A program made the position numbers and the translations under genes. Of a stretch of 64,000 bases of DNA, positions 43,504-53,589 are shown in pieces. The notes beneath the pieces are model-generated. The model saw only the letters and a list, made by a program, of their open reading frames with translations. It was not told the origin of the DNA and made no database searches. The stretch is from Kappaphycus alvarezii (lineage: Eukaryota; Rhodophyta; Florideophyceae; Gigartinales; Solieriaceae). Numbering within the stretch: position 1 is the stretch's first letter; each line of letters opens with the position of its first letter. The stretch covers positions 1,054,001-1,118,000 of the forward strand of contig NADL03000662.1 in the NCBI GenBank assembly GCA_002205965.3, written 5' to 3'.

Positions 43504-44852
43504 GCTGGAACAGGCAGGATTAACACAAGCGATGGATATTTCAGGAAGGACGGTATCATTACATCGAAAGAGGATCGCGGCACATAAATCCGATACACTG
43601 CCTCATTACTTTGCTTTTTCGAAGAGGAAGCATGAACATGGTAAGGTCTGAGAGGAAAGAGAGACATGGGCAAAATTTATCGTATCAGGACGATAAATGT
43701 TAAGTTTTGCAAGAAAAGCAGTCGACTTCCTTTTCCATACAATCAGGTAGTTTGGCTCTTGCGAAGGAATGAAATGAAACCTGCTCTACGCTCAGTTAAG
43801 AACGAAACTCGTAGCTACAGCAGTTGCGAAAACAAAGAAGAGAAGCAGCGCCGAAATACTGTCGACTTTCTCGCAGGATAGATTAAAATCTCGAGAATTT
43901 TAAAAGACAGCAGCCTCCTTTTCCGTGTACTTCTCAGACTCTGAGAGGTAGAACCACTTCAGCAGAATGGTGCGACAACTAATCGGCAGTCAACACTACA
44001 AGATTACGATCAAGTTTAAAGAATATTCAGAAGGCTCATTGGCCGCTTAAATGATTACATCATTCACTAAATGAGCACTGTGGTAAAGCTGCCATAACAC
44101 GACTGCATCGTCAGCGCGCAGCTGGACATGGGCAATACAAGTACTTAATTGACGCTCCAGGGGCAGATTGGACAGGAAGCAGTCTGAAACACCTTTTTCG
44201 CCCTCTTAATTGTCTAGCGTTAAACATGCAGCATGGTTTATTAAAAATAGCGGATTGCGAGAGGGAGGGGCCTAGATGGATTAGCGATGACAGGCTTACA
44301 ACCGTAATGGTAGGTTTGGTTTTTAAGGTAGGGCCCACATATACCTCATGCTTCATCAACAGCAGCAATCTTTGTCATTTGAGTATCACTAATAGAACTT
44401 ACTCCCTTCCAAGTCCTTTCTTCACACAGCAGAAAGCTTAGGGATGCTTATGGACCGGGCAAATGCTCAATGATACAACATTACCTTGCAAGTTTCTCCC
44501 TGTATCAACCCCAGGCACCACCGTGTCTCAAAAAAATAATGGAATCGTCACAAGCGGGGACACGGGTCAGTGGCAGCACATATTCTTACCTAATTTCCTA
44601 CCCCACTGCTTTGCAATGCTATTGCAGGAGCCCAACAGCCCTTTCTTGATTTTCACGTTGCGCGACTTTACTAAGAGCGTCTCTTGAAGGTTCTGTAAAT
44701 ACGGACCATACTGCTTTCCCCTTCCCTATGAGAGGTAAAAGCAGTTTGTATGGTCTCCTTCAAGCGGCAACGTCGGGGTAAGTTTAGAACTGTCTAAATG
44801 CTTTCGTATCGCGAAGTATCTGCGACTTTTGCAGATACAATATTAGTATTGA
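43504..44852. other. Intergenic, with one long hairpin
   Basis: No gene recognised. A stem-loop lies at 44683-44764 and a smaller one at about 44817-44839 (GTATCTGC...GCAGATAC), just downstream of glycosyltransferase copy 2. Confidence 0.45.
44683..44764. repeat. Hairpin-forming inverted repeat near the glycosyltransferase 3' end
   Basis: CTTGAAGG (44683) pairs with CCTTCAAG (44757). GACCATAC pairs with GTATGGTC and GCTTT with AAAGC, separated by small bulges; the loop is about 15 bases. Confidence 0.5.
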
Positions 44853-46586
44853 TTAGTTCGTTCTCGAAGGCTCTAGCCGCGCTTTTCTCATTCCCCGGGC
44901 GAACATTCTCCAATGGCGTTCTAAGTCCTCGTATCTCTGCAGAGTACCATTGATGGCATGGAATCTAGCCAGAGGCCCATCTGTGCTTCCTCCCGAGTAC
45001 TCTGGCAACACCACAACCCCCCTGGCTATCATCCTCACCGCGTATTGACTCATGTCGCTCGCACTCCCCACAAACACATCAGCACTCGCCATTTCATGCA
45101 TCCCATCTATCACGCTACCCGATACCCTCATCTCTACCCTTAACCCTCCTCCATATTCCCATTCCGTCCGCTCCGAATGTGTCTCATTACCCCTTGCCCT
45201 CATCCTACCTTGTCCGCCTATCAGCATTTCATGAAAATACCTCGCATCTCTCACCTGCCCATCCACATCCACAAACGCCTTGTCCATTTTGTTTACATCA
45301 TGCAAATCCCCTTTCAATTCCTTCAGCCTCCTTCCTTCCGAATACACAATCACACAGACAGGCATCCTCGCAAATACCCCCAACCTTCTTCACAACCCTC
45401 ATCACCTCCCATATCACATTCCTCATCACCTTTAGCGATATCATCCGACGGTTCTTCACATACACAAAATCCCCCCTCCTCACATGAACCGCCACATTCA
45501 ACTCCCCCTCCTTTAGCCTTACCCTATCCCTCTTCTGCACTCCTACCCTCCACTTCTTCCCCTCCTCCTTCCATTCCCCACCGCCCATCCTCCCCAACTT
45601 CTCGTCCCCGTGCAAATCCCAGTATTTCCAGTAGAAGTAGCGGTTGAAAGTCTAAAGTCTGGACTCTTCGGACGCTGATCGCATTTCTTCGTCTCCATTT
45701 GGAACAACGTATGGTTCCCTCCATGCCTCCGTAAAAATTCTTTCGCTTTCCTCCGCGTCTCCCCACATGATACACATCCATAGCTCAACTCTCCGGGTAC
45801 CTCCACAATCTCCTTCAGTCCCAACATTCCTCCTTAATCCCTCGACACGCGGACACAAATCCTCCTTCACAGTGGCCGCTCTACTCCGTTCCATACCCCT
45901 TCCACTTCGCATACTTCCTCTTCTATGAACTTTCTCGGCACCTCTCCTACGCCCCATCCAAATAATCCCTCTATTCCATCTTTCTCTTCACTCATAGATC
46001 CAAATGATCCTACCCGATGGTATACGCCAATCCTAAACTCAGTGCAGTGACACTTCTGCATTCACCACTGTCATTCCATGTCCTAATCCATCGCTACCCT
46101 TCTCCTTTATCGTCGAATACAAAACTCGATACCCACTCTCCATAAAACCCTTTGTTTCCACTCGGTTCCACAGTAGCCATGGCACATCAAACCTTTTAGC
46201 ATTTTTCCCGACAATACCGACGTTCCACAAGCCGGTTCGAGTTGTCTCGGGAAAGTGCCCACAGTGATCTTTTCCTCTTGGATTCCGTTTCCCAGCAAGG
46301 ATGATTCCCCCTCGTCTCGTTCCTTTCTGCCGGACTGAGCTGATGTGTTTTCATTTCGCCTTTCCCGGCCTCTCAATTCCCCTTGCCGTCCCCTTGCACC
46401 CACAACCCGTACTAGCTTCTCCATCAATCTATTATCAATTAACTCACCTTCCCCCGGCGACGATAGGACTGCAAATACGACGCCAAACAGAAAAGTCAAC
46501 ACTGCTACTAAAATGCAGGATAACATAGTCCCTAACCAACTCATACTCCTGGGCGAGCGCATTCCAATTGAGTTCGCGGCGCTCAA
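44853..46586 (-). CDS. HxRRGD-type Golgi glycosyltransferase, tandem copy 2, frames broken
   Basis: Start MSAANSIGMRSPRSMSWLG at 46586. The membrane segment TMLSCILVAVLTFLFGVVFA (residues about 20-40) is followed by a charged stem. The catalytic part carries NVAVHVRRGDFVYVKNRRMI (about 45430-45490), CVIVYSEGRRLKELKGDLHD, VIDGMHEMASADVFVGSASD with MSQYAVRMIARGVVVLPEY, and the C-terminus GTLQRYEDLERHWRMFARGM ending at 44853. The core is nearly identical to copy 1, while the N- and C-termini have diverged. At least three one-base frame changes occur (near 45380, 45620 and 45840). The arrangement suggests a local duplication with later exchange confined to the core. Function as for copy 1. Confidence 0.6.
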
Positions 46587-47850
46587 ATCACTCGACGTGG
46601 AAGTGATCTTTCGCGACGGTAATTCAGTCCGCCTGAGTGTGCGCGCAAAATTCCAGGGCGATACGCGCGAACGGGAGTGTACTCAGAGCGTGACTTTGCG
46701 AGTGGCCTTTGAGAAGAGATAGCAAAGGGCGGATTGGGAGGGAAAGATGGCCTTTCATTCTTATTGCAGGATATGGTTATTGCGGAGGGTTTTGAATGGA
46801 GGGACTTTCAATCGCATGTGCCGCTGCGAACTACTAAGTTGTGATGTAAATAAGGAGCGAACTGTGAGCCGAAGGACAAAGAAGAGGAGGGAGGCAGGTT
46901 TTGTCAGCAAGAGTTCGAGAGCTTGGGTAAGACGTGGACATGAGTGGCGGTAGGTGTCGGGATGACGGGTTCATTGTCAGAAATCAGGCGCAGTAACGTA
47001 TCCTCCGCGAATCAAATGGCAAGGAGAGTAACATGGGAACAAGGCTTTTGCAGTAAGCGCACAAGCAGGGATCTGCAACAAGAAAGTTGACCGGTAAGGG
47101 TGGAGTAATGTGCCACCACTGACGGTTACGAGGAGACCATTACAATCGTTTGGAGACAAGGCATTGAAGTGGCCGAGGGACTGTGGAGCACAGGGGGGAG
47201 CAAATTTCGATGTCAAGACGGCGTTGTATTGACTGTGAGATGGGACAACTGACCCATGCCCATCAGTGATGAGGACCACCACTGACGGTTAAATATCCTT
47301 GGAAGTTAAAATGAATGCGTGCTCGACAGAAATTTGCCTTCGTAACGGGACCGAGAGCAATGAGAACTTACAGGATGGCAACAATGATTGACAATCGCGT
47401 TGTGGAGAGGACAGCGTGTGCTGAGTTCAGTGTGGTCAGCATGGATATGCGAAACCACCACAGCCGGTGGTGGTTGCCTTTCCATAGTTTGCCGGTGGCT
47501 AGCCCTGACGTTGCTGGGCGAACGTGGTCGGGAAGTCGGGTATTCCGACTAGAGAACCCATGGTCCCACCGAAAAGTGAGCGAAGGAATGACCCTGTCGC
47601 TGCTGTCATGTTGTGCCAAAAAGACAATTCAAACGTCATGCGGTGGTACTCGCTGCGTGGACGGTGTACCATGCTGCGGCAAGTCACACGGGAACGCAGG
47701 TTTGGCAAGATTCGAATGAACACAAAGAGGGAGCATAGGAAACGGCGAGGATGACATGAATTGAAGATTTCAGTTTCAGCGATGCACCAGGACGCTTTGA
47801 AGTTTCCTTGATAGCCTTGCTCCATTAGACTGTATGTCGCAAGATAAGTG
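46587..47850. other. Intergenic between glycosyltransferase copy 2 and the SDR
   Basis: No gene recognised. ACCACTGACGGTTA occurs at 47114 and 47278. The minus frame open to 47499 is an artefact of the SDR frame break. Confidence 0.5.
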
Positions 47851-48689
47851 CTACAACTTGCTCTGAATCCCTCCACCCACAACAAAAGTCTCCCGGTAAT
47901 GTATCTCGCATCGTCGGAAACCAAAAAGGCAATAAGTGGGGCTACCTCATCTGGTTTCCCAATCCGCTTCATGGGAATCCAGCCAAAGGAATCCGAAACC
48001 TGGGGTTCCTCCCGTTTTTTGTCTTCCACAAAGCCTCTGAGAAGCGAGTCTGTATAAAGCCCTGGCGCAACCGCGTTGACACGAATACCTTTTGACGTAA
48101 GCTCATTACTCAAAACCTTGCACATACCCAACAAGGCGGTCTTTGTGATACTATAAATCCCCAGCCGCGGTATTGGGTTATATGCAGCAGCGGAGGTCAC
48201 CAAAACAATGGATGATCCATGTGTTAGAAGCGGTTGCAAATCTTTAATCATGAAGAGCGTGGCCTTCAGGTTTACCTCAAACATTTTATCCCACTGCGCC
48301 TCAGTTACTTCCAAAGCTGGCCCATAAGCGGTGGACACAGCAGCATTGAGAACGAGTGCAGATACAGCGGAGGTGCGTCGTTGAACAAATGAAAGGAGCT
48401 CCTTGCGATGGTCGGGATTGGCGACATGACAAGGAACGCCGGAGGCAGAGTCAGGACCGTGAAGGTTGTGAAGATCGGCTAGGGCGGTTTTGATGTGGGC
48501 GGAGGAGCGGGAAGATACAATAACATGGTAGCCGCGCGCGGCTAATGCGTGTGCGGTGGCGAGGCCGATACCGGAGCTGGAGGCAGTGATGACTGCAACA
48601 GGCATGGCGGAAGGCATTAGTGGTAAAGGCATGTTTGGCAAAAGCAGTACTGGGCTTGGGTCCAGAAATGCCGTCGACAGTGATCCCAA
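47851..48689 (-). CDS. Short-chain dehydrogenase, DHRS4-like, with C-terminal peroxisomal signal
   Basis: Classical SDR features are all present: the NAD(P)-binding TASSSGIGLA (family T-G-x3-G-x-G), SSRS at the cofactor-selecting turn, LVLNAAVS (NAG/NAA motif), the catalytic VTSAAAYNPIPRLGIYSITK (Ser, Tyr-x3-Lys) and GIRVNAVAPG. It most resembles DHRS4 NADPH-dependent carbonyl reductases, which act on ketones, retinal-like carbonyls and quinones. The long frame runs on to 47499, but after YITG the expected ETFVVGGGIQSKL lies one frame over, restored by one G in the GGG run near 47897, with stop at 47851. This gives about 250 residues, the family size, and a C-terminal SKL. ATG 48689 opens the frame; Met codons at 48617 and 48605 (MPVAVITAS) are equally possible starts and fit the family better. 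Confidence 0.8.
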
Positions 48690-49530
48690 AGGTTCAAAAG
48701 ATCAGTTTAAAAATGACTTGCAAAAAAACTCTAGAATCAATGATACGGTAGACGTCTTTGAAATCCTAAGCGAGCGTACTAGTCGTCCTGTCGCCACAAT
48801 CTTCATGGACAACTCGAAAGCGTTAAATTGCATGGATCGGCACTCAATGCCTCCTCTCCTCCCATCCAGCACGCTTTCGCTCGCCCGCAATAATATTACA
48901 TAGGGAAACTGGCACCCGTCGATTTTGGTCGCCAACTGCAACTGGTCACGCTCGATTATTCTGCGCACCAAGAGAACCCGTCAGCACTCTGTTATTCTCC
49001 CTCATTATCCAACCCCTGACCCAAAAGCTTATCGGAACACAAACGTTGCCTTGGATCAATGGTATGCCGACGATGGGACCTTTGCGAAGTACCTTGCCGC
49101 CAGACGCCCGTCCACTCATTCGCGATATTTCGCCCGTGCGGATCTATCTCAGCAGGTGAAGGCGCCTATATTTCAGTCGGATACCCTGTTTAACACAAGC
49201 CGCCATCCTTTCGGAATTCCCGTCTCAGCAATGCTCCCAAAAAACCCTAAGTTCTTTGGAGCCTCAATCGAAAACCAAGAGTTCACAAGCAATTTCCGTC
49301 ACACGAAGGTGGCTTCATGCCGACGCACCGTTGAGCTGCCCCGCCACATCCGCGACTCCTGTGCCCCTTTCAGCACCACGGAGAATTTTCCTTGGCATGC
49401 TTCAAAAACCCACCCATGGAGGCTTTCTAGTCACAACCTTACGACACAGCTGCAACGTAATTTGACGGATGGCAACGACAATTATACGCGAAGCCCAACA
49501 GTAACCCCTCCTCTGAGCCGGATGTTCCTG
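48690..49530 (+). mobile_element. LINE fragment with RT active-site segment
   Basis: Pieces FMDNSKALNCMDRHSM (degenerate RT motif A, about 48805), LDQWYADDGTF (about 49050-49082) and GASIENQEFTSNFRHTKVAS (thumb region, about 49258) appear in the LINE ORF2 order. The left edge abuts the SDR start. Both ends are truncated and several frames are used. Confidence 0.65.
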
Positions 49531-49539
49531 GACCCCCTT

Positions 49540-51430
49540 CGATGACGACGGCGATGACTGAGCGAAGTTGGAATCGTATCCGAGCCCCGTCGCAGCGCAT
49601 GAAAGAGATGCGGATGGCGAAGGCAAAACTCGAACCTACTGGGACAACGGGAGACCAAGGTATCTGCCTTTTTCGTTGCGCCCCTATATACGATGGACTC
49701 CATAGCCGCTGAGATCGTCGGACATCTTCGACCGCATACCCTGGAATCGCGTGCACAGTCTCGCCATACTGCGCATACGGCTCTTCCGCACCGCTGCTAA
49801 CGCATGGAATGCTGATGCAGTCCCCACACGCTGATACAGTCCACACTGCCTTCCTCGGACACGTCTTCTTCCCACTGCAGTCTTGCGAAGTTTGATGCGT
49901 AGGGAAGCCGGATAGTAATCTCAGAGAAGCCAAAGCCAAGGACTCTGCAAACGCATCCGTCGCGGCATTGCGGGCGAATAGGTGAACTATGGACAGAAGC
50001 CAGTCAAGCCCACCAGATCAGAAAAGAGCGAATTTTCCGGCGTCGCACCCTGCAGACCGACTTTGGCGTGACGCCTCGTTCCGCCGAGCAGGCCGCTTAG
50101 CTGCAGACGCGCAATACGGGCGTGCGATGCGTTCTTTACACCAGTCGCGTATCGCCGACGTGCGTGACTCGTAAGTTATAGTAGAACGTCTGCGGGAGAT
50201 GCTCGCAGCACCCTAGCCTCCAGTGACATCCACTGAAGCGAGAGACCTTCCGCTTCCAATTAACATCACGGTGGATGCCGTTCCAAGCGCTGTCCGGCGC
50301 CTCAACCTAAACTCGGCTCCGGGCTCGGACGGAATGCCCAGCGGCTTCTTCGGTTGCTGGCCAATACAACTGTGAGTCCCGAAGCAGGGGTGACAGGCAT
50401 TTCGGTGGTAATTGCGGTTGTGAGGAGACTAGCCAAGGGGGACCTCCCAGGTGTCACAATCCCTCTGATCTCCTCTGCGACGCTGCTGCTCATTCAACCT
50501 CGACCAGAAAAGATCCGCTCCACTGCACTTGGGGCAGCCTCGCGGCGACTGACAAGCAAGGTGTCTCTATTAGAGGCACTGGAAACATGAGGGATTACTG
50601 GCGCATCCATGGAAATGGTCAATGGCGTGCCCTGCAAACTAGATTCCATATTGCACGAAGTGCGGAGACCGGTCGAGCGTCAAAGCGACGAGGATGGGTA
50701 TGCACTAGTGTTCGTGGATGCGCATAACTCTTTCAATCGGTTCTCGAGGTGATACATCTGCTGCCGAACAAGGTACCGTCACTATATCGTTTTCTGAACG
50801 TGGTGTACGCTCGCAGCAAGTGTTCGCTAGTATCGTCTGTGGCGTGTGCACAAGACATCCCTGGCCGAGAAGGCTTGCAGCAGGGGGCCCAGCACTCATG
50901 CTGACTGACGTTATCTTGGTAGTGCATCTATTAGCGAAGGAAATTGCTGAGCGGGCACAGCTGGCTCCACAAGATGGCACGGTAATGACTGCATCCTGAT
51001 AGGCGCTTCGGAGCCCAAGCGGTGCAGTCGTGATCCTTATCTCTAGAGGATCCGATCATGGCTGGTATTTGAACCAAAATAAAACGCGTCTATTGTGGTC
51101 GCGCGGGTCTCTTAAGGGACAACCGCCATTACTGACCGCTTCCCAAGCGAGACTTTCTCTATCGAAGGCATTGACATCCTCGGTGCCCCGATTGGGTGGC
51201 CTCAATTTATAGAGAACTTTCTTAACGAGAAGATCAGCAGCTGCAAGCACACTTTGTCGCTGATCGACGGCATCGGAGAAGCTTGCTTTCGTTACATCTT
51301 CACCGAGTGTGTGCTTCAGCATGTACGCTTCAAAATGTGGACAAGTGCCGTTGTAATGAGATTTGAGCGAGGGCAGTTGAAACCTCACTTGCTCCGATAA
51401 TGTGCCCATGACCGGTGCAGATTGACAGCG
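49540..51430 (+). mobile_element. LINE fragment, 5' half of ORF2
   Basis: It restarts the LINE with APSQRMKEMRMAKAKLEPTG (about 49585-49640), matching the N-terminal ORF2 of the copy split by the hAT. It continues with LAADAQYGRAMRSLHQSRIA (about 50100-50155), PINITVDAVPSAVRRLNLNS (about 50260), the motif A FVDAHNSFNRFSR (about 50713-50750) and a thumb segment ILGAPIGWPQFIENFLNEKI (about 51175-51235). It is highly fragmented. Confidence 0.65.
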
Positions 51431-51966
51431 AGTGACACTAGCCCTCCATTATTGCGGTCACGGCTTGACACCTGTGGTAACACTACATTTCGCAGCATGT
51501 ATTGCGAGATGAATTAACGCCAAGTAATGGCAAAACCCGACGAGCCTGTTGCTTCTGAACACCGTATGCACAGATACGCGGAAGTGGATTGACACTGCTG
51601 TAGCAGTGGAGGTAGCGGGGGGGGCGACTATTGGAACGCATGAGGAGCTCGAGCCATTTCGGAAATGCGGCGCGGGGTAAGAAGCAACGAGGGGAGAGGC
51701 AGAAGTAAGTTATTGTAGGTAAGCGGGTGTACTAATAAGTACAGTAGGTCTCCCGCCCAAAGACTGGAGTAATTATGCAATCACTTAGTAATTGGGCATT
51801 GATTTCATATCAGATGACATGCATTTACCATGCTAAATTAATGCGAAAACAATGTTTTTTCTATTTTTAATAATATTATATAAAAAAATATTATTTTACT
51901 CGGCCACTCTATCATAAATTAAACAAATGCTCAAATTCTGTGCAAATCACAATATCACGGTAGTGC
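51431..51966. other. Intergenic, AT-rich right half, nothing recognised
   Basis: It contains a TAATATTATATAAA stretch (about 51870) before the gypsy LTR. No coding. Confidence 0.45.
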
Positions 51967-52250
51967 TGTGGCACGCAGATTGCGTGCGGCAAGCAAGTTA
52001 CTGTAGTGTGGCACGCAAGTTACTGTATGCGTGTGGCACGCAGGTTACTGTACAGCGCCGCATCCCGGGGAGATACATCTGGAAGCTTCCAGACGTATCT
52101 CCCCATAGCATGCCAGGGAGGGGATTGGGGCACGGCACAGTACGGTACATATATAGTGCTGTGCTGAGCCGCGCCCTCGATAGCAAGATAGGTAGGTTCC
52201 GCTTGGCCGAAAAACAAAAGGACAGAAAGAGAGTAAACGAAAAACAAGCA
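51967..52250 (+). repeat. Gypsy 5' LTR
   Basis: It starts TGTGGCACGC and ends AAAACAAGCA. It has 22-base tandem units (GTGTGGCACGCAAGTTACTG), a 34-base near-perfect palindrome at 52069-52102 and a TATA-like ACATATATAG. Confidence 0.8.
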
Positions 52251-52252
52251 TC

Positions 52253-53030
52253 ATGGTACCGCATCCAAGGTTCGATAGGATGAATAATAACAACCCCCCT
52301 CACATCTCCTTCGATGGTTCCCATTCTGCTGATATCTCCGGATTCCTTTTTGCGTACGAAAATGTCGCAATGCGCGGCAAAAGCGACGAGGAGAAGGCCC
52401 TTCAGATCCTTTGCCATCTGGAGGGGAAGGCTTTCGAGTGGTACTACGGACGTTTGAGAGGAATGGGTCACTAACCGAAGAGGCCCAGAACTTTGATATT
52501 GTTAAGAAGAAGATAATCGCCGAGTTCTTGAAGAAGGTCAATCCGGAAGAAGAAGTTAGCGAAGCCGTCGCCGCTGGACTGGACCCTGGAGATTTAAGTG
52601 GATCCCTAGCGCGCGTGGATTCCCTTTACAAGAGGGTTGGCTTTAATGATGCTGCTTCGTTCGGGTTGCTCCGAAGGCGGTGGCGGGACACCACGAGCTG
52701 GCGCAGTTCGTGATGTATCGGGCCCATCGGACTACGAAGGATTGAAGAAGGCAGTGGAAGACTTCGTCATCGGTCAGAAGGCATTCTTCGGAAGCACCAA
52801 CCAGGAAAGGCAGGCCCCGGCGGCTCCGAAGAAAATCTACAGAGGGCGACACTCGCGACAGGACTCGCGGAAACTCGAGAACAAGGTGGATGATCTAGCT
52901 GGCCAGTTCGCCGAGCTTTCCCTTCTCGTGAAAAAACAGTTCGAGAAGACGGTACCGACCGCACCTGTTGACAAGGACTATAGTTGCAGCTTCTGCGGGC
53001 AAAAGGGACATCGTGCCACGCAGTGCCTCT
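52253..53030 (+). pseudogene. Gypsy gag remnant with CCHC zinc knuckle
   Basis: MVPHPRFDRMNNNNPPHISF begins at 52253, right behind the LTR. ADISGFLFAYENVAMRGKSD and AFEWYYGR are capsid-like, and CSFCGQKGHRATQC (about 52985-53028) is the knuckle. It is part of the fossil element. Confidence 0.75.
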
Positions 53031-53589
53031 GAATCCCCACAGGAACACGCGTTGCTCCTTTTGTGGTAGAGGGGCCACTCAGAAGCAACGTGCTGGTCAA
53101 AGGAACGCCAGGTGATGGCTGACACGTTGGAATCGCAAGGCAAGTTCGGAGTCGAAAGAGGAACTCCGAATGAAGGAGAAGGGTGACGAAGGGCCTGTTA
53201 TAGTCGTCAAGGAGTCCCTCAAAGGCGACGTGGTGGCCGCGGCAAAGAGGAGTGCCGATGGCAAGCCTTCCGAAGCAGCGCAGAGATAACGTTATGGACA
53301 TAGACGCGCTGATGAATAAGGCCCCTGTCTCCGCCCGCCTGTAGCCATTCTGGCCCCTCAGAAGAAGAATAGCAAGGCAAGGAAGGCGAAGAAGGCGTCT
53401 GGAGCCCTTCAGGACCATGCGGGAAGTACAATGTGGTTGCGGAGTTGGCTTCGGCCTCTTCAGGAATGAACTTCGGGCAGCTTCTACGCGGGGACGCCGA
53501 CGAAGCGAGGAGCAGTTGAAGCGTTTGGTTGCCAAGACTGTCCCGGTGACTCACGCCTCCACATCGCGTCATCCCGAGGGCCCCGACGG

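Noticed and set aside
46540-46722. Small plus-strand open frame with VEVIFRDGNSVRLSVRAKF
   Set aside because: It overlaps the start of glycosyltransferase copy 2 on the other strand and has no recognised family or start context.
47499-47850. C-terminal extension of the SDR frame
   Set aside because: It begins exactly where the family motif ITGETFVVGGG shifts frame, and the extension has no family similarity.
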